This document shows positions 40,998 to 50,476 of a stretch of 64,000 nucleotides of DNA, piece by piece (position 1 is the first letter of the stretch; every line of letters begins with the position of its first letter). A program made the translations under genes and the position numbers. This DNA comes from Streptomyces sp. ISL-10. GTDB lineage: Bacteria; Actinomycetota; Actinomycetes; Streptomycetales; Streptomycetaceae. Location of the stretch: contig NZ_JAGGOJ010000011.1 of assembly GCF_018614575.1 (NCBI RefSeq), positions 620,001-684,000 of the forward strand, written 5' to 3'. The notes under the pieces are model-generated. The model saw only the letters and a program-made list of their open reading frames with translations, was not told the DNA's origin and made no database searches.

Positions 40998-43943
40998 ATG
41001 AGACGCAGGGCGAGATCGATCCTCGCAGCGGCTTCACTGCTCGTCGCGGGACTGGCGGCGCCGATCGCGCAGGCCGAACCAGGTGGAGGCGACAGTGACG
41101 AACTGTCCGTATGGCATGCGGAAGTCACCAGGGCCCAGGTGCCGCTGATCCTGGCAGCTGGCGCCGACGGCCACGAGCTCACCGAGCAGGTGCCGGAAAG
41201 GGGCACCGCCACGGTCGAGCTGTACCTCACCGAGCGGCAGGCGGACGAACTGCGCGGCCAGGGCGTCGGCGTCACGGAGCACACCGTCCCGCCCGCGGCC
41301 GAGCGCCGCGTCGCCGCCGCGGGCGACGGCGTCTACCGCCCGTACAGCGGCGAGGGCGGCCTCATGAGCGAGATCCTGGCGACCGCCGCGGCCCACCCCG
41401 CCCTCACCAAGCCCGTCAGCATCGGCAAGACCGTCAAGGGCCAGGACATCCTCGCCCTGAAGATCTCCAAGGGCGCGGACAGCGTCCGGGACGGCAGCAA
41501 GCCGGCCACCCTCTACCTGTCCAACCAGCACGCCCGGGAGTGGATCACGCCGGAGATGACCCGGCGCCTGATGCACCACTACCTCACGAACTACGGCAAG
41601 GACCCGCGGATCACGAAGATCGTGGACTCCACCGAGCTGTGGTTCGTGCTCTCCGCCAACCCGGACGGCTACGACTACACCTTCACCGGGACCGCCGAGC
41701 GCCAGTGGCGCAAGAACATGCGCGACAACAACGGCGACGGGAAGATCGCGCCCGGCGACGGCGTCGACCTCAACCGCAACTTCGCCTACAAGTGGGGCTA
41801 CGACAACGAGGGTTCCTCCCCTGACCCGTTCGACGAGACCTACCGGGGCACCGGCCCGGCCTCCGAACCCGAGACCCGCGCACTGGACTCCTTCCAAAAG
41901 CGCATCGGCTTCGAGTACGGCATCAACTACCACTCGGCGGCCGAGCTGATCCTCTACGGGGTGGGCTGGCAGGTCGCCACCCCCACGCCCGACGACGTCC
42001 TGTACAAGTCGCTGGCCGGCACGCCCGAGAATCCGGCCGTCCCGGGCTACCGCCCCCAGGTCTCCTCCGAGCTGTACACGACCAACGGCGAGAGCGACGG
42101 CCACGCGGCCAACGTCAACGGGATGATGATGTACACCCCCGAGATGTCGACCTGCGCCACCGCGTCCCGCATCGACCCCGACGACCCCTGGAACGCGGCC
42201 GACTGCGCCTCCGTCTTCACCTTCCCCGACGACGAGAAGCTGATCCAGCAGGAGTTCGCGAAGAACATTCCCTTCGCGCTCTCCGTCGCCGAGACCGCGG
42301 CCCACCCCGACCGGCCGTCCTCCTCGATCGGCCTCGGCGCCGCGGACTTCACCCCCGACACCTTCACGACCTCCTACGCCCGCGGCGGCGACCAGGAAGT
42401 GTCCGTGGTCGCCCGCAAGTCGCTGCGGGACAAGGAGCTCAAGTACCGCGTCAACGGCGGCACTACGCACGACCAGGCGCTGCGCCCCTGGAAGGGCGGG
42501 GAGACCTTCGGAGGCCACGACAACATCCGCTTCGACGAGTACCGCGCCCCGGTGCAGGACGGCGACGTCGGCGACAGCGTCGAGGTCTGGTTCACCGGCC
42601 GTACGGCAAGTGGAAAGAGCACCTCCAGCGAGCACTTCACCTACCGGATCGCCGAACGGCCCCGGGCATCCACGCTGGTGCTGGCGGAGGAGGGCGGCAG
42701 CGGACCCGCCCAGCACACCGCCGCTTACACCGGGGCACTCGCCGACAACAAGCGGCGCAGCGCCGTCTGGGACGTCGCGACCCAGGGCGCCCCGCACCCG
42801 CTCGCGGTGCTCGGTCACTTCGACACCGTCGTCTGGTACACCGGCGCGAAAGCGCCGTCCTGGGCCACCACACAGGCGGTTCGCGCCTATCTCAACGAGG
42901 GCGGGAAGCTCGTCACCACCGGTGAGCGCGCAGGCGGCGACGCCGACCTCGGCCGTGCCCTGAGCGACGACTTCGCCCAGTACTACCTCGGCGCGTCGGG
43001 CCGCGCCTCGCTCGCCGGAGCCGGCAGCTTCCTCGGCACCGGGCGCCTCGCCGGCGCCTCGGGGCCCCTCGCCGCGGCGCCCGGCAACGCGCTGGACGCG
43101 GCCGGTGCGTACACCATCACGTCCGACACCCTGCCGTCCGACGAGTTCCCGCAGTTCCGCAGCGCGCCGGCGGGCGACTACCCCGGGGTGCGGATGCCCT
43201 TCTCACCGTACGAGGGCGACTGGTACGCGGCGGCGGGCCACCGCAACGCCTCCTGGATGCGGCTCGCGCGTACCATCGACCTGAGCGGTACGAGCGCGGC
43301 CGACGCGCCCGCGCTGAATCTGCAGCTGAGCTTCAACACCGAGCCCGGCTACGACAACGCGGTCCTGGAGGTCCACACCGTCGGCCAGGACGACTGGACG
43401 ACCCTGCCCGACGCCAACGGTGCCACCTCCACCCGCGTCCCCACCCAGTGCGACGGCGGCTTCTACGTCGCCATGCATCCCTTCCTGAAGCATTACCTCA
43501 CCGTCGGTCCCGACGGGTGCACGGCCCGTGGCACGACCGGCGTCTGGAACTCCTTCACCGGGGCGTCCGACGGCTGGCGCGCCGCCTCCTTCGACCTCAG
43601 TGCCTACGCCGGCAAGCGGATCGAGGTGTCCGTCTCCTCCATCACCGACCCCGGCGACGGCGGCCGCGGCATCTTCGTCGACGACACCCGTCTGGTGACG
43701 GCCGGGGAGCCGCAGGGTGCCGAGGGCTTCGAGACCTCGCTCGGCCCCTGGACCGTCACGGGGCCGCCGCAGGGCAGCCCCGCGCTGCGCGGGAACTGGG
43801 CACGCAGCCAGGACCTGTACCCCTCCGCGTCGGCGGTCACCACGCGTGACAGCGTGCTGATCGGTTTCGGTCTCGAGCACGTGCCCGCCACCGCCGACCG
43901 GGCGCGGATCATCGGCAGGGCACTCGCCGCTCTGCGGCGCTGA
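40998..43943 (+). CDS. Secreted M14 zinc carboxypeptidase with C-terminal jelly-roll-type region
   Basis: This 981-residue protein has a Sec signal peptide (MRRRARSILAAASLLVAGLAA, cleaved near AQA-E) and a propeptide. The M14 metallopeptidase domain (about 115-450) has zinc ligands HARE near 178-181 and the third histidine in NYHSAAEL near 311, plus the catalytic glutamate in YTPEMS near 382. After it come about 500 residues with the NSFTGASDGWRAASFDLSAYAGK and GRGIFVDDTRLV segments, typical of domains attached to secreted metalloproteases. It probably trims peptides outside the cell. ATG with AAGGGGGG upstream. Confidence 0.93.
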   Translation: MRRRARSILAAASLLVAGLAAPIAQAEPGGGDSDELSVWHAEVTRAQVPLILAAGADGHELTEQVPERGTATVELYLTERQADELRGQGVGVTEHTVPPAAERRVAAAGDGVYRPYSGEGGLMSEILATAAAHPALTKPVSIGKTVKGQDILALKISKGADSVRDGSKPATLYLSNQHAREWITPEMTRRLMHHYLTNYGKDPRITKIVDSTELWFVLSANPDGYDYTFTGTAERQWRKNMRDNNGDGKIAPGDGVDLNRNFAYKWGYDNEGSSPDPFDETYRGTGPASEPETRALDSFQKRIGFEYGINYHSAAELILYGVGWQVATPTPDDVLYKSLAGTPENPAVPGYRPQVSSELYTTNGESDGHAANVNGMMMYTPEMSTCATASRIDPDDPWNAADCASVFTFPDDEKLIQQEFAKNIPFALSVAETAAHPDRPSSSIGLGAADFTPDTFTTSYARGGDQEVSVVARKSLRDKELKYRVNGGTTHDQALRPWKGGETFGGHDNIRFDEYRAPVQDGDVGDSVEVWFTGRTASGKSTSSEHFTYRIAERPRASTLVLAEEGGSGPAQHTAAYTGALADNKRRSAVWDVATQGAPHPLAVLGHFDTVVWYTGAKAPSWATTQAVRAYLNEGGKLVTTGERAGGDADLGRALSDDFAQYYLGASGRASLAGAGSFLGTGRLAGASGPLAAAPGNALDAAGAYTITSDTLPSDEFPQFRSAPAGDYPGVRMPFSPYEGDWYAAAGHRNASWMRLARTIDLSGTSAADAPALNLQLSFNTEPGYDNAVLEVHTVGQDDWTTLPDANGATSTRVPTQCDGGFYVAMHPFLKHYLTVGPDGCTARGTTGVWNSFTGASDGWRAASFDLSAYAGKRIEVSVSSITDPGDGGRGIFVDDTRLVTAGEPQGAEGFETSLGPWTVTGPPQGSPALRGNWARSQDLYPSASAVTTRDSVLIGFGLEHVPATADRARIIGRALAALRR

Positions 43944-44060
43944 CCGGCCAGAAAGGGCCAAGGCCGGGCCGATGAGCAGCCCGGTATCCGGACAGAACGA
44001 GGCGGTCCGTATTCCTACTGGCGGGTACGGGCCACCTTGTCGCAGACGTGCCCCTCTCGA

Positions 44061-44091
44061 TGTCACCACGAGCACCTCGGAGGGGTAGGGT
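44061..44091 (+). promoter_or_regulatory. Candidate promoter of gap
   Basis: TGTCAC (44061-44066), 19 nt, TAGGGT (44086-44091). Transcription would start near 44098, leaving a leader of about 65 nt with the GAGGAG ribosome site. The spacing is long, so the -35 assignment is uncertain. Confidence 0.4.
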
Positions 44092-44162
44092 CGTAGGCGG
44101 TCGGGGACATCCCATACAGCTCGCCGGCGTCGAAACCGGCGTACCAACGAGGAGATCGGTTC

Positions 44163-45167
<1,005 letters not shown>

Positions 45168-45212
45168 TCCGTACCTTCTGATCCGAACTGCAACGAGAGC
45201 ACCACGATGTGA

Positions 45213-45260
45213 GCGACAGGGCTCGGGCAGCGCAATGTGGCGCCGTTCGAGCCCTGTCGC
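45213..45260 (+). promoter_or_regulatory. Long stem-loop in the gap-pgk intergenic region
   Basis: A perfect 13-bp stem, GCGACAGGGCTCG / CGAGCCCTGTCGC (45213-45225 with 45248-45260), encloses a 22-nt loop. It lies midway between gap and pgk and could cut or partly terminate the transcript so that gap is made in excess. Confidence 0.65.
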
Positions 45261-45292
45261 GCGTGCAGTCCCCCGAGGAGCCGTAAAACACC

Positions 45293-46504
45293 ATGAAGAC
45301 CATCGACCAGCTGCTGGCCGACGGGGTCGCGGGCAAGCGGGTATTCGTCCGCGCCGACCTCAATGTGCCGCTCGACGGCACCACCATCACCGACGACGGC
45401 CGCATCCGCGCCGTCCAGCCGACGATCGCGAAACTGGCCGAGGCCGGCGCGCGTGTAGTCGTCGCCTCCCACCTGGGCCGCCCCAAGGGCAGCCCGGACC
45501 CCGCCTTCTCCCTCGCGCCCGCCGCCGAGCGGCTCGGACAGCTGCTGGGCGCCGATGTCGCCTTCGCGACCGACACGGTCGGCGAGTCCGCGCAGGCCGT
45601 CGTCGCGGGTCTGGCCGACGGCCAGGTCGCCGTTCTGGAGAACCTCCGCTTCAACGCCGGTGAGACCGCCAAGGACGACGCCGAGCGCGGTGCCTTCGCG
45701 GACCGGCTCGCGGCCCTCGCGGACGTCTACGTCGGCGACGGCTTCGGCGCGGTGCACCGCAAGCACGCCTCCGTCTTCGACCTCCCGGCCCGGCTGCCGC
45801 ACGCCGCCGGCTACCTCATCGCCACCGAGGTCGGCGTGCTGAAGAAGCTCACCGAGGACGTCAAGCGGCCGTACGTCGTCGTCCTCGGCGGTGCCAAGGT
45901 CTCCGACAAGCTCGCCGTCATCGACCAGCTGCTGGCCAAGGCGGACCGCCTCCTGATCGGCGGCGGCATGGCGTACACCTTCCTCAAGGCCAAGGGCTAC
46001 GAGGTCGGCATCTCCCTCCTCCAGGAGGACCAGATCCCGATCGTGACCGAGTACATGGAGCGCGCCGAGAAGAACGGCGTCGAGCTGGTGCTTCCGGTCG
46101 ACATCCTGGCCTCGGGCGAGTTCCCCGACCTGAAGACCAAGGCCCCCGCCGACGTCATCACGGTCGACGCCGACAAGATCCCCTCCGACAAGGAGGGCCT
46201 GGACATCGGCCCCAGGACCCGCGAGCTGTACGCCTCCAAGATCGCCGACGCCGAGACCGTCTTCTGGAACGGCCCCGTCGGCGTCTTCGAGCACCCCGAC
46301 TACGCCGGCGGTACCCGCTCGATCGCCCAGGCGCTCGTCGACAGCTCCGCCTTCACCGTCGTCGGCGGCGGCGACTCGGCCGCCGCCGTCCGCACGCTCG
46401 GCTTCGACGAGAACGCATTCGGCCATATTTCGACCGGCGGCGGCGCGAGCCTCGAGTACCTCGAGGGCAAGACGCTTCCCGGCCTCGCCGCACTGGAGGA
46501 CTGA
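45293..46504 (+). CDS. pgk: Phosphoglycerate kinase
   Basis: PGK transfers phosphate from 1,3-bisphosphoglycerate to ADP. The 403-residue protein has FVRADLNVPLDG near 16-27, SHLGRPKGSPDPAFSLAP near 58-75, the ENLRF motif near 113, VVVLGGAKVSDKLAVIDQLL near 195-214 and the ATP-site VVGGGDSAAAVRTLGF near 356-371. ATG with GAGGAG about 12 nt upstream. Only 7 nt separate its stop from tpi, so the two are co-transcribed. Confidence 0.98.
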   Translation: MKTIDQLLADGVAGKRVFVRADLNVPLDGTTITDDGRIRAVQPTIAKLAEAGARVVVASHLGRPKGSPDPAFSLAPAAERLGQLLGADVAFATDTVGESAQAVVAGLADGQVAVLENLRFNAGETAKDDAERGAFADRLAALADVYVGDGFGAVHRKHASVFDLPARLPHAAGYLIATEVGVLKKLTEDVKRPYVVVLGGAKVSDKLAVIDQLLAKADRLLIGGGMAYTFLKAKGYEVGISLLQEDQIPIVTEYMERAEKNGVELVLPVDILASGEFPDLKTKAPADVITVDADKIPSDKEGLDIGPRTRELYASKIADAETVFWNGPVGVFEHPDYAGGTRSIAQALVDSSAFTVVGGGDSAAAVRTLGFDENAFGHISTGGGASLEYLEGKTLPGLAALED

Positions 46505-46511
46505 CCCCTTT

Positions 46512-47288
<777 letters not shown>

Positions 47289-47318
47289 GTATGCGCTAGC
47301 GCGGATCCGGCGTACCCT

Positions 47319-47382
47319 TGCGGGGGCCGAGGCTCACAGTGCCACTATGCGGCTCCGCCGCGTGGCGAGCCCGGCCCCCGCA
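47319..47382 (+). promoter_or_regulatory. Extended nested hairpin between tpi and secG
   Basis: TGCGGGGGCC (47319-47328) pairs with GGCCCCCGCA (47373-47382). Inside, GGCTC (47331-47335) pairs with GAGCC (47367-47371), GCCAC (47341-47345) with GTGGC (47362-47366), and GCGGC (47349-47353) with GCCGC (47357-47361). It may be the terminator of the glycolytic operon or a structured secG leader. Confidence 0.55.
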
Positions 47383-47430
47383 GTACATGTCGGTATCAGT
47401 TCTGATCAGTCCGAGGAAGTTGGTCCAGCC

Positions 47431-47667
47431 GTGGTTATGGGGTTCTCGATCGCCCTGATCGTCTTCAGCCTGCTGCTGATGCTGCTGGTGCTGATGCACA
47501 AGGGGAAGGGCGGCGGCCTCTCCGACATGTTCGGTGGCGGCATGCAGTCGTCCGTCGGTGGCTCGTCGGTCGCCGAGCGCAACCTCGACCGCATCACCGT
47601 CGTGATCGGTCTGCTGTGGTTTGCGTGCATTGTCGTACTTGGTCTGCTGGTGAAGCTCGACAGCTGA
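47431..47667 (+). CDS. secG: Protein-export membrane protein SecG
   Basis: SecG is the small accessory subunit of the SecYEG channel. The 78-residue protein has two membrane helices (about 4-24 and 54-74) separated by the glycine-rich loop HKGKGGGLSDMFGGGMQSS, which is the family signature. GTG at 47431 with GAGGAAG 11 nt upstream; the ATG two codons on is the alternative. Its position after tpi is conserved in actinobacteria. Confidence 0.95.
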   Translation: MVMGFSIALIVFSLLLMLLVLMHKGKGGGLSDMFGGGMQSSVGGSSVAERNLDRITVVIGLLWFACIVVLGLLVKLDS

Positions 47668-47709
47668 CCCACCTCCTTCCCGTCCCGACCTGGGGTGTAA
47701 CTCCAATCA

Positions 47710-47738
47710 CTGGACGAGCGTTGGGCCTTACGTAGACT
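47710..47738 (+). promoter_or_regulatory. Candidate promoter of the RbpA-family gene
   Basis: CTGGAC (47710-47715), 17 nt, TAGACT (47733-47738). Spacing is ideal and the -10 is good. The predicted leader is about 58 nt and includes the ribosome site GGGAG. Confidence 0.5.
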
Positions 47739-47802
47739 GGGGCACTCGCGGCGCAGCCGCTGTGAGACGCTGTGCAGCACCATCACGCAGGGAGTTACGA
47801 CC

Positions 47803-48138
47803 GTGGCAAGTGGCAACGCGATCCGGGGAAGCCGGGTCGGAGCGGGGCCGATGGGCGAGGCAGAGCGGGGCGAGTCGGCACCGCGCCTCCGCATCTCCTT
47901 CTGGTGCTCCAACGGGCACGAGACGCAGCCGAGCTTCGCCAGTGACGCACAGGTCCCCGACACCTGGGACTGCCCGCGCTGCGGGTTCCCGGCCGGCCAG
48001 GACCGGGACAATCCGCCGGACCCGCCGCGCACCGAGCCGTACAAGACGCACCTGGCGTATGTGCGCGAGCGGCGCAGTGACGCGGACGGTGAGGCGATCC
48101 TCGCTGAGGCGCTCGCCAAACTGCGGGGCGAGATCTAG
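47803..48138 (+). CDS. rbpA: RbpA-family RNA-polymerase-binding protein (likely the secondary paralogue)
   Basis: RbpA binds the principal sigma factor and RNA polymerase in actinobacteria and aids open-complex formation. The 111-residue protein has the N-terminal AIRGSRVG segment, a zinc site of C35, H39, C57 and C60 (CSNGH and CPRC), the linker EPYKTHL and the sigma-interaction helix VRERRSDADGEAILAEALAKLRG. As I remember it, the main streptomycete RbpA is somewhat longer and differs in the core, so this may be the RbpB-type paralogue. GTG start. Confidence 0.82.
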   Translation: MASGNAIRGSRVGAGPMGEAERGESAPRLRISFWCSNGHETQPSFASDAQVPDTWDCPRCGFPAGQDRDNPPDPPRTEPYKTHLAYVRERRSDADGEAILAEALAKLRGEI

Positions 48139-48145
48139 ACGTTGA

Positions 48146-48180
48146 GTCCGGCCGGACACCTGATGGGGTGCCGGCCGGAC
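48146..48180 (+). terminator. Terminator of the RbpA-family gene
   Basis: GTCCGGCCGG (48146-48155) pairs with CCGGCCGGAC (48171-48180); after one bulged base CACC pairs with GGTG inside it. It lies 8 nt after the stop codon. Confidence 0.75.
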
Positions 48181-48309
48181 TTCGTCGTTCCGGGGCCGCC
48201 CGGCCGCTTCTCGCCGTCCCGCGGCCCGCTGGCACGTCATCCATCCGCCTGATCAATTAGGTTGGAGACGCAGCGGGGCATGCAGGCAGGTACGAGAAGA
48301 AGTGGGCTG

Positions 48310-49971
48310 ATGTCCGAGATGAACGCAGAACGTCCTACGAGGCTCCACCAGATGTCGCCATGGGTCGCTCTCGGCAAGCATCGCGAGCAGTTGGGCGACA
48401 CCCACCTGCGGGAGCTGTTCGCCGCCGACGCCGGGCGCGGCAGCGGATACACCCTGCGGGTCGGCGATCTGTACATCGACTACTCCAAGCACCTCGTCAC
48501 CGACGAGACGCTCGCGCTCCTGCGCGAGCTGGCCGAGGCCACCGGCGTGTACGCCCTGCGCGACGCCATGTTCCGCGGCGAGAAGATCAACACCACTGAG
48601 GACCGGGCGGTCCTGCACACCGCGCTGCGCGCCCCGCGTGACGCCGTCATCGAGGTCGACGGCGAGAACGTGGTCCCCGCCGTGCACGCCGTGCTCGACA
48701 AGATGGCCGCCTTCTCGGACCGGATCCGCTCCGGCGAGTGGATCGGCCACACCGGCAAGCGCATCAGGAACGTGGTCAACATCGGCATCGGGGGTTCCGA
48801 CCTCGGGCCCGCGATGGCGTACGAGGCGCTCCGCTCCTACACGGCGCGCGACCTGACGTTCCGTTTCGTCTCCAATGTCGACGGCGCCGATCTGCACGAG
48901 GCCGTACGCGACCTCGACCCGGCCGAGACGCTGTTCATCGTCGCCTCCAAGACCTTCACCACGATCGAGACGATCACCAACGCCACCTCCGCGCGCTCCT
49001 GGCTGCTCACCGGGCTCCGCGCGGACCAGGAGGCTGTCGCCAAGCACTTCGTCGCCCTGTCGACGAACGCCGAGAAGGTCGCCGACTTCGGCATCGACAC
49101 GGCGAACATGTTCGAGTTCTGGGACTGGGTCGGCGGGCGGTACTCGTACGACTCCGCCATCGGCCTCTCGCTGATGATCGCAATCGGCCCGGACCGCTTC
49201 CGGGAGATGCTGGCCGGCTTCCGCCTCGTCGACGAGCACTTCCGCACCGCGGCTCCCGAGGCCAACGCACCTTTGCTGCTCGGTCTGCTGGGTGTCTGGT
49301 ACGGGGCGTTCTTCGACGCCCAGTCGCACGCGGTCCTGCCGTACTCCCACTATCTGTCCAAGTTCACCGCGTACCTCCAGCAGCTGGACATGGAGTCCAA
49401 CGGCAAGTCCGTGGACCGGGACGGCAACCCCGTCGACTGGCAGACCGGCCCCGTCGTCTGGGGCACGCCCGGCACCAACGGGCAGCACGCCTACTACCAG
49501 TTGATCCACCAGGGGACGAAGGTCATCCCGGCGGACTTCATCGGCTTCGGCCGGCCGGTCGACGAGTTGCTGCCCGGCCTCGTCGCCCAGCACGACCTGC
49601 TCATGGCCAACTTCTTCGCGCAGACGCAGGCCCTGGCCTTCGGCAAGACGCCCGATGAGGTGCGGGCGGAAGGCGTCGCGGAGGAGCTCGTGCCGCACAA
49701 GACCTTCCGCGGCAACCACCCCACCACCACCGTCCTCGCCGATGAACTCACCCCGTCCGTGCTCGGCCAGCTCATCGCGCTGTACGAGCACAAGGTCTTC
49801 GTCCAGGGCGCGATCTGGAACATCGACTCCTTCGACCAGTGGGGTGTCGAGCTCGGCAAGGTGCTCGCCAAGAAGATCGAGCCCGTGCTGACCAAGGGCA
49901 CCGGCGGCGAGCAGCTCGACAGCTCGACCGCCACGCTGGCGGCCGAGTACCGCGCGCTGCGCGGCCGCTGA
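48310..49971 (+). CDS. pgi: Glucose-6-phosphate isomerase
   Basis: PGI interconverts glucose 6-phosphate and fructose 6-phosphate. The 553-residue protein has VNIGIGGSDLGPAMAYEAL near 157-175, SKTFTTIETITNA near 214-226 and GTNGQHAYYQLIHQGTK near 387-403 with the catalytic histidine. I chose the ATG at 48310, which follows GAGAAGAAG; one further downstream at 48319 is possible. The gene stands alone between the RbpA terminator and the PH-domain pair. Confidence 0.97.
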   Translation: MSEMNAERPTRLHQMSPWVALGKHREQLGDTHLRELFAADAGRGSGYTLRVGDLYIDYSKHLVTDETLALLRELAEATGVYALRDAMFRGEKINTTEDRAVLHTALRAPRDAVIEVDGENVVPAVHAVLDKMAAFSDRIRSGEWIGHTGKRIRNVVNIGIGGSDLGPAMAYEALRSYTARDLTFRFVSNVDGADLHEAVRDLDPAETLFIVASKTFTTIETITNATSARSWLLTGLRADQEAVAKHFVALSTNAEKVADFGIDTANMFEFWDWVGGRYSYDSAIGLSLMIAIGPDRFREMLAGFRLVDEHFRTAAPEANAPLLLGLLGVWYGAFFDAQSHAVLPYSHYLSKFTAYLQQLDMESNGKSVDRDGNPVDWQTGPVVWGTPGTNGQHAYYQLIHQGTKVIPADFIGFGRPVDELLPGLVAQHDLLMANFFAQTQALAFGKTPDEVRAEGVAEELVPHKTFRGNHPTTTVLADELTPSVLGQLIALYEHKVFVQGAIWNIDSFDQWGVELGKVLAKKIEPVLTKGTGGEQLDSSTATLAAEYRALRGR

Positions 49972-49975
49972 GCCG

Positions 49976-50476
49976 ATGCGGGGGGAGAACGCGGTGCGGC
50001 TGCGGCCGCCGCAGAACCGGCTGAACGAACGCGCCGTCGGCTGGTGGCGCACGCAGTGCCTGCTGATGGCAGCCGTTCCCGCGGCCGTACTGGCCGTGCT
50101 CGGCACGCTCATCGTGCCCGCACGCGCCTGGTTGTGGGGCCCGGCCGCCGCGGTGGCCGTCATCGGCCTCGCCGGCACCGCGTTCTTCCCCGCCTGGTGG
50201 TACCGGGTGCACCGCTGGGAGGTCACCGACGAAGCGGTGTACGTCCGCACCGGCGCGCTGTGGCAGGAGTGGCGGATCGCCCCGATGTCCCGCATCCAGA
50301 CCGTGGACACCGTGCGGGGCCCGCTGGAGCAGGCGTTCCGGCTCGCCACGGTGACCGTCACGACCGCCTCGTCCAAGGGTGCGATCAGGATCGAGGGGCT
50401 CGACCACGAGCTCGCGGCGGAGCTCGCGGAGCGGCTCACCCGGATCACGCAGGCGACGCCGGGGGACGCGACATGA
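49976..50476 (+). CDS. Small PH-domain (bPH2, YdbS-like) membrane protein
   Basis: This 166-residue protein has two N-terminal membrane helices (about 25-65), then one bacterial PH domain (YRVHRWEVTDEAVYVRTGALWQEWRIAPMSRIQTVDTVRGPLEQ near 75-118). In Bacillus the YdbS/YdbT pair forms a membrane complex that affects resistance to antimicrobial peptides. ATG four nt after the pgi stop, and its own end overlaps the next gene by ATGA. The pair is therefore co-translated and likely forms one complex. Confidence 0.85.
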   Translation: MRGENAVRLRPPQNRLNERAVGWWRTQCLLMAAVPAAVLAVLGTLIVPARAWLWGPAAAVAVIGLAGTAFFPAWWYRVHRWEVTDEAVYVRTGALWQEWRIAPMSRIQTVDTVRGPLEQAFRLATVTVTTASSKGAIRIEGLDHELAAELAERLTRITQATPGDAT

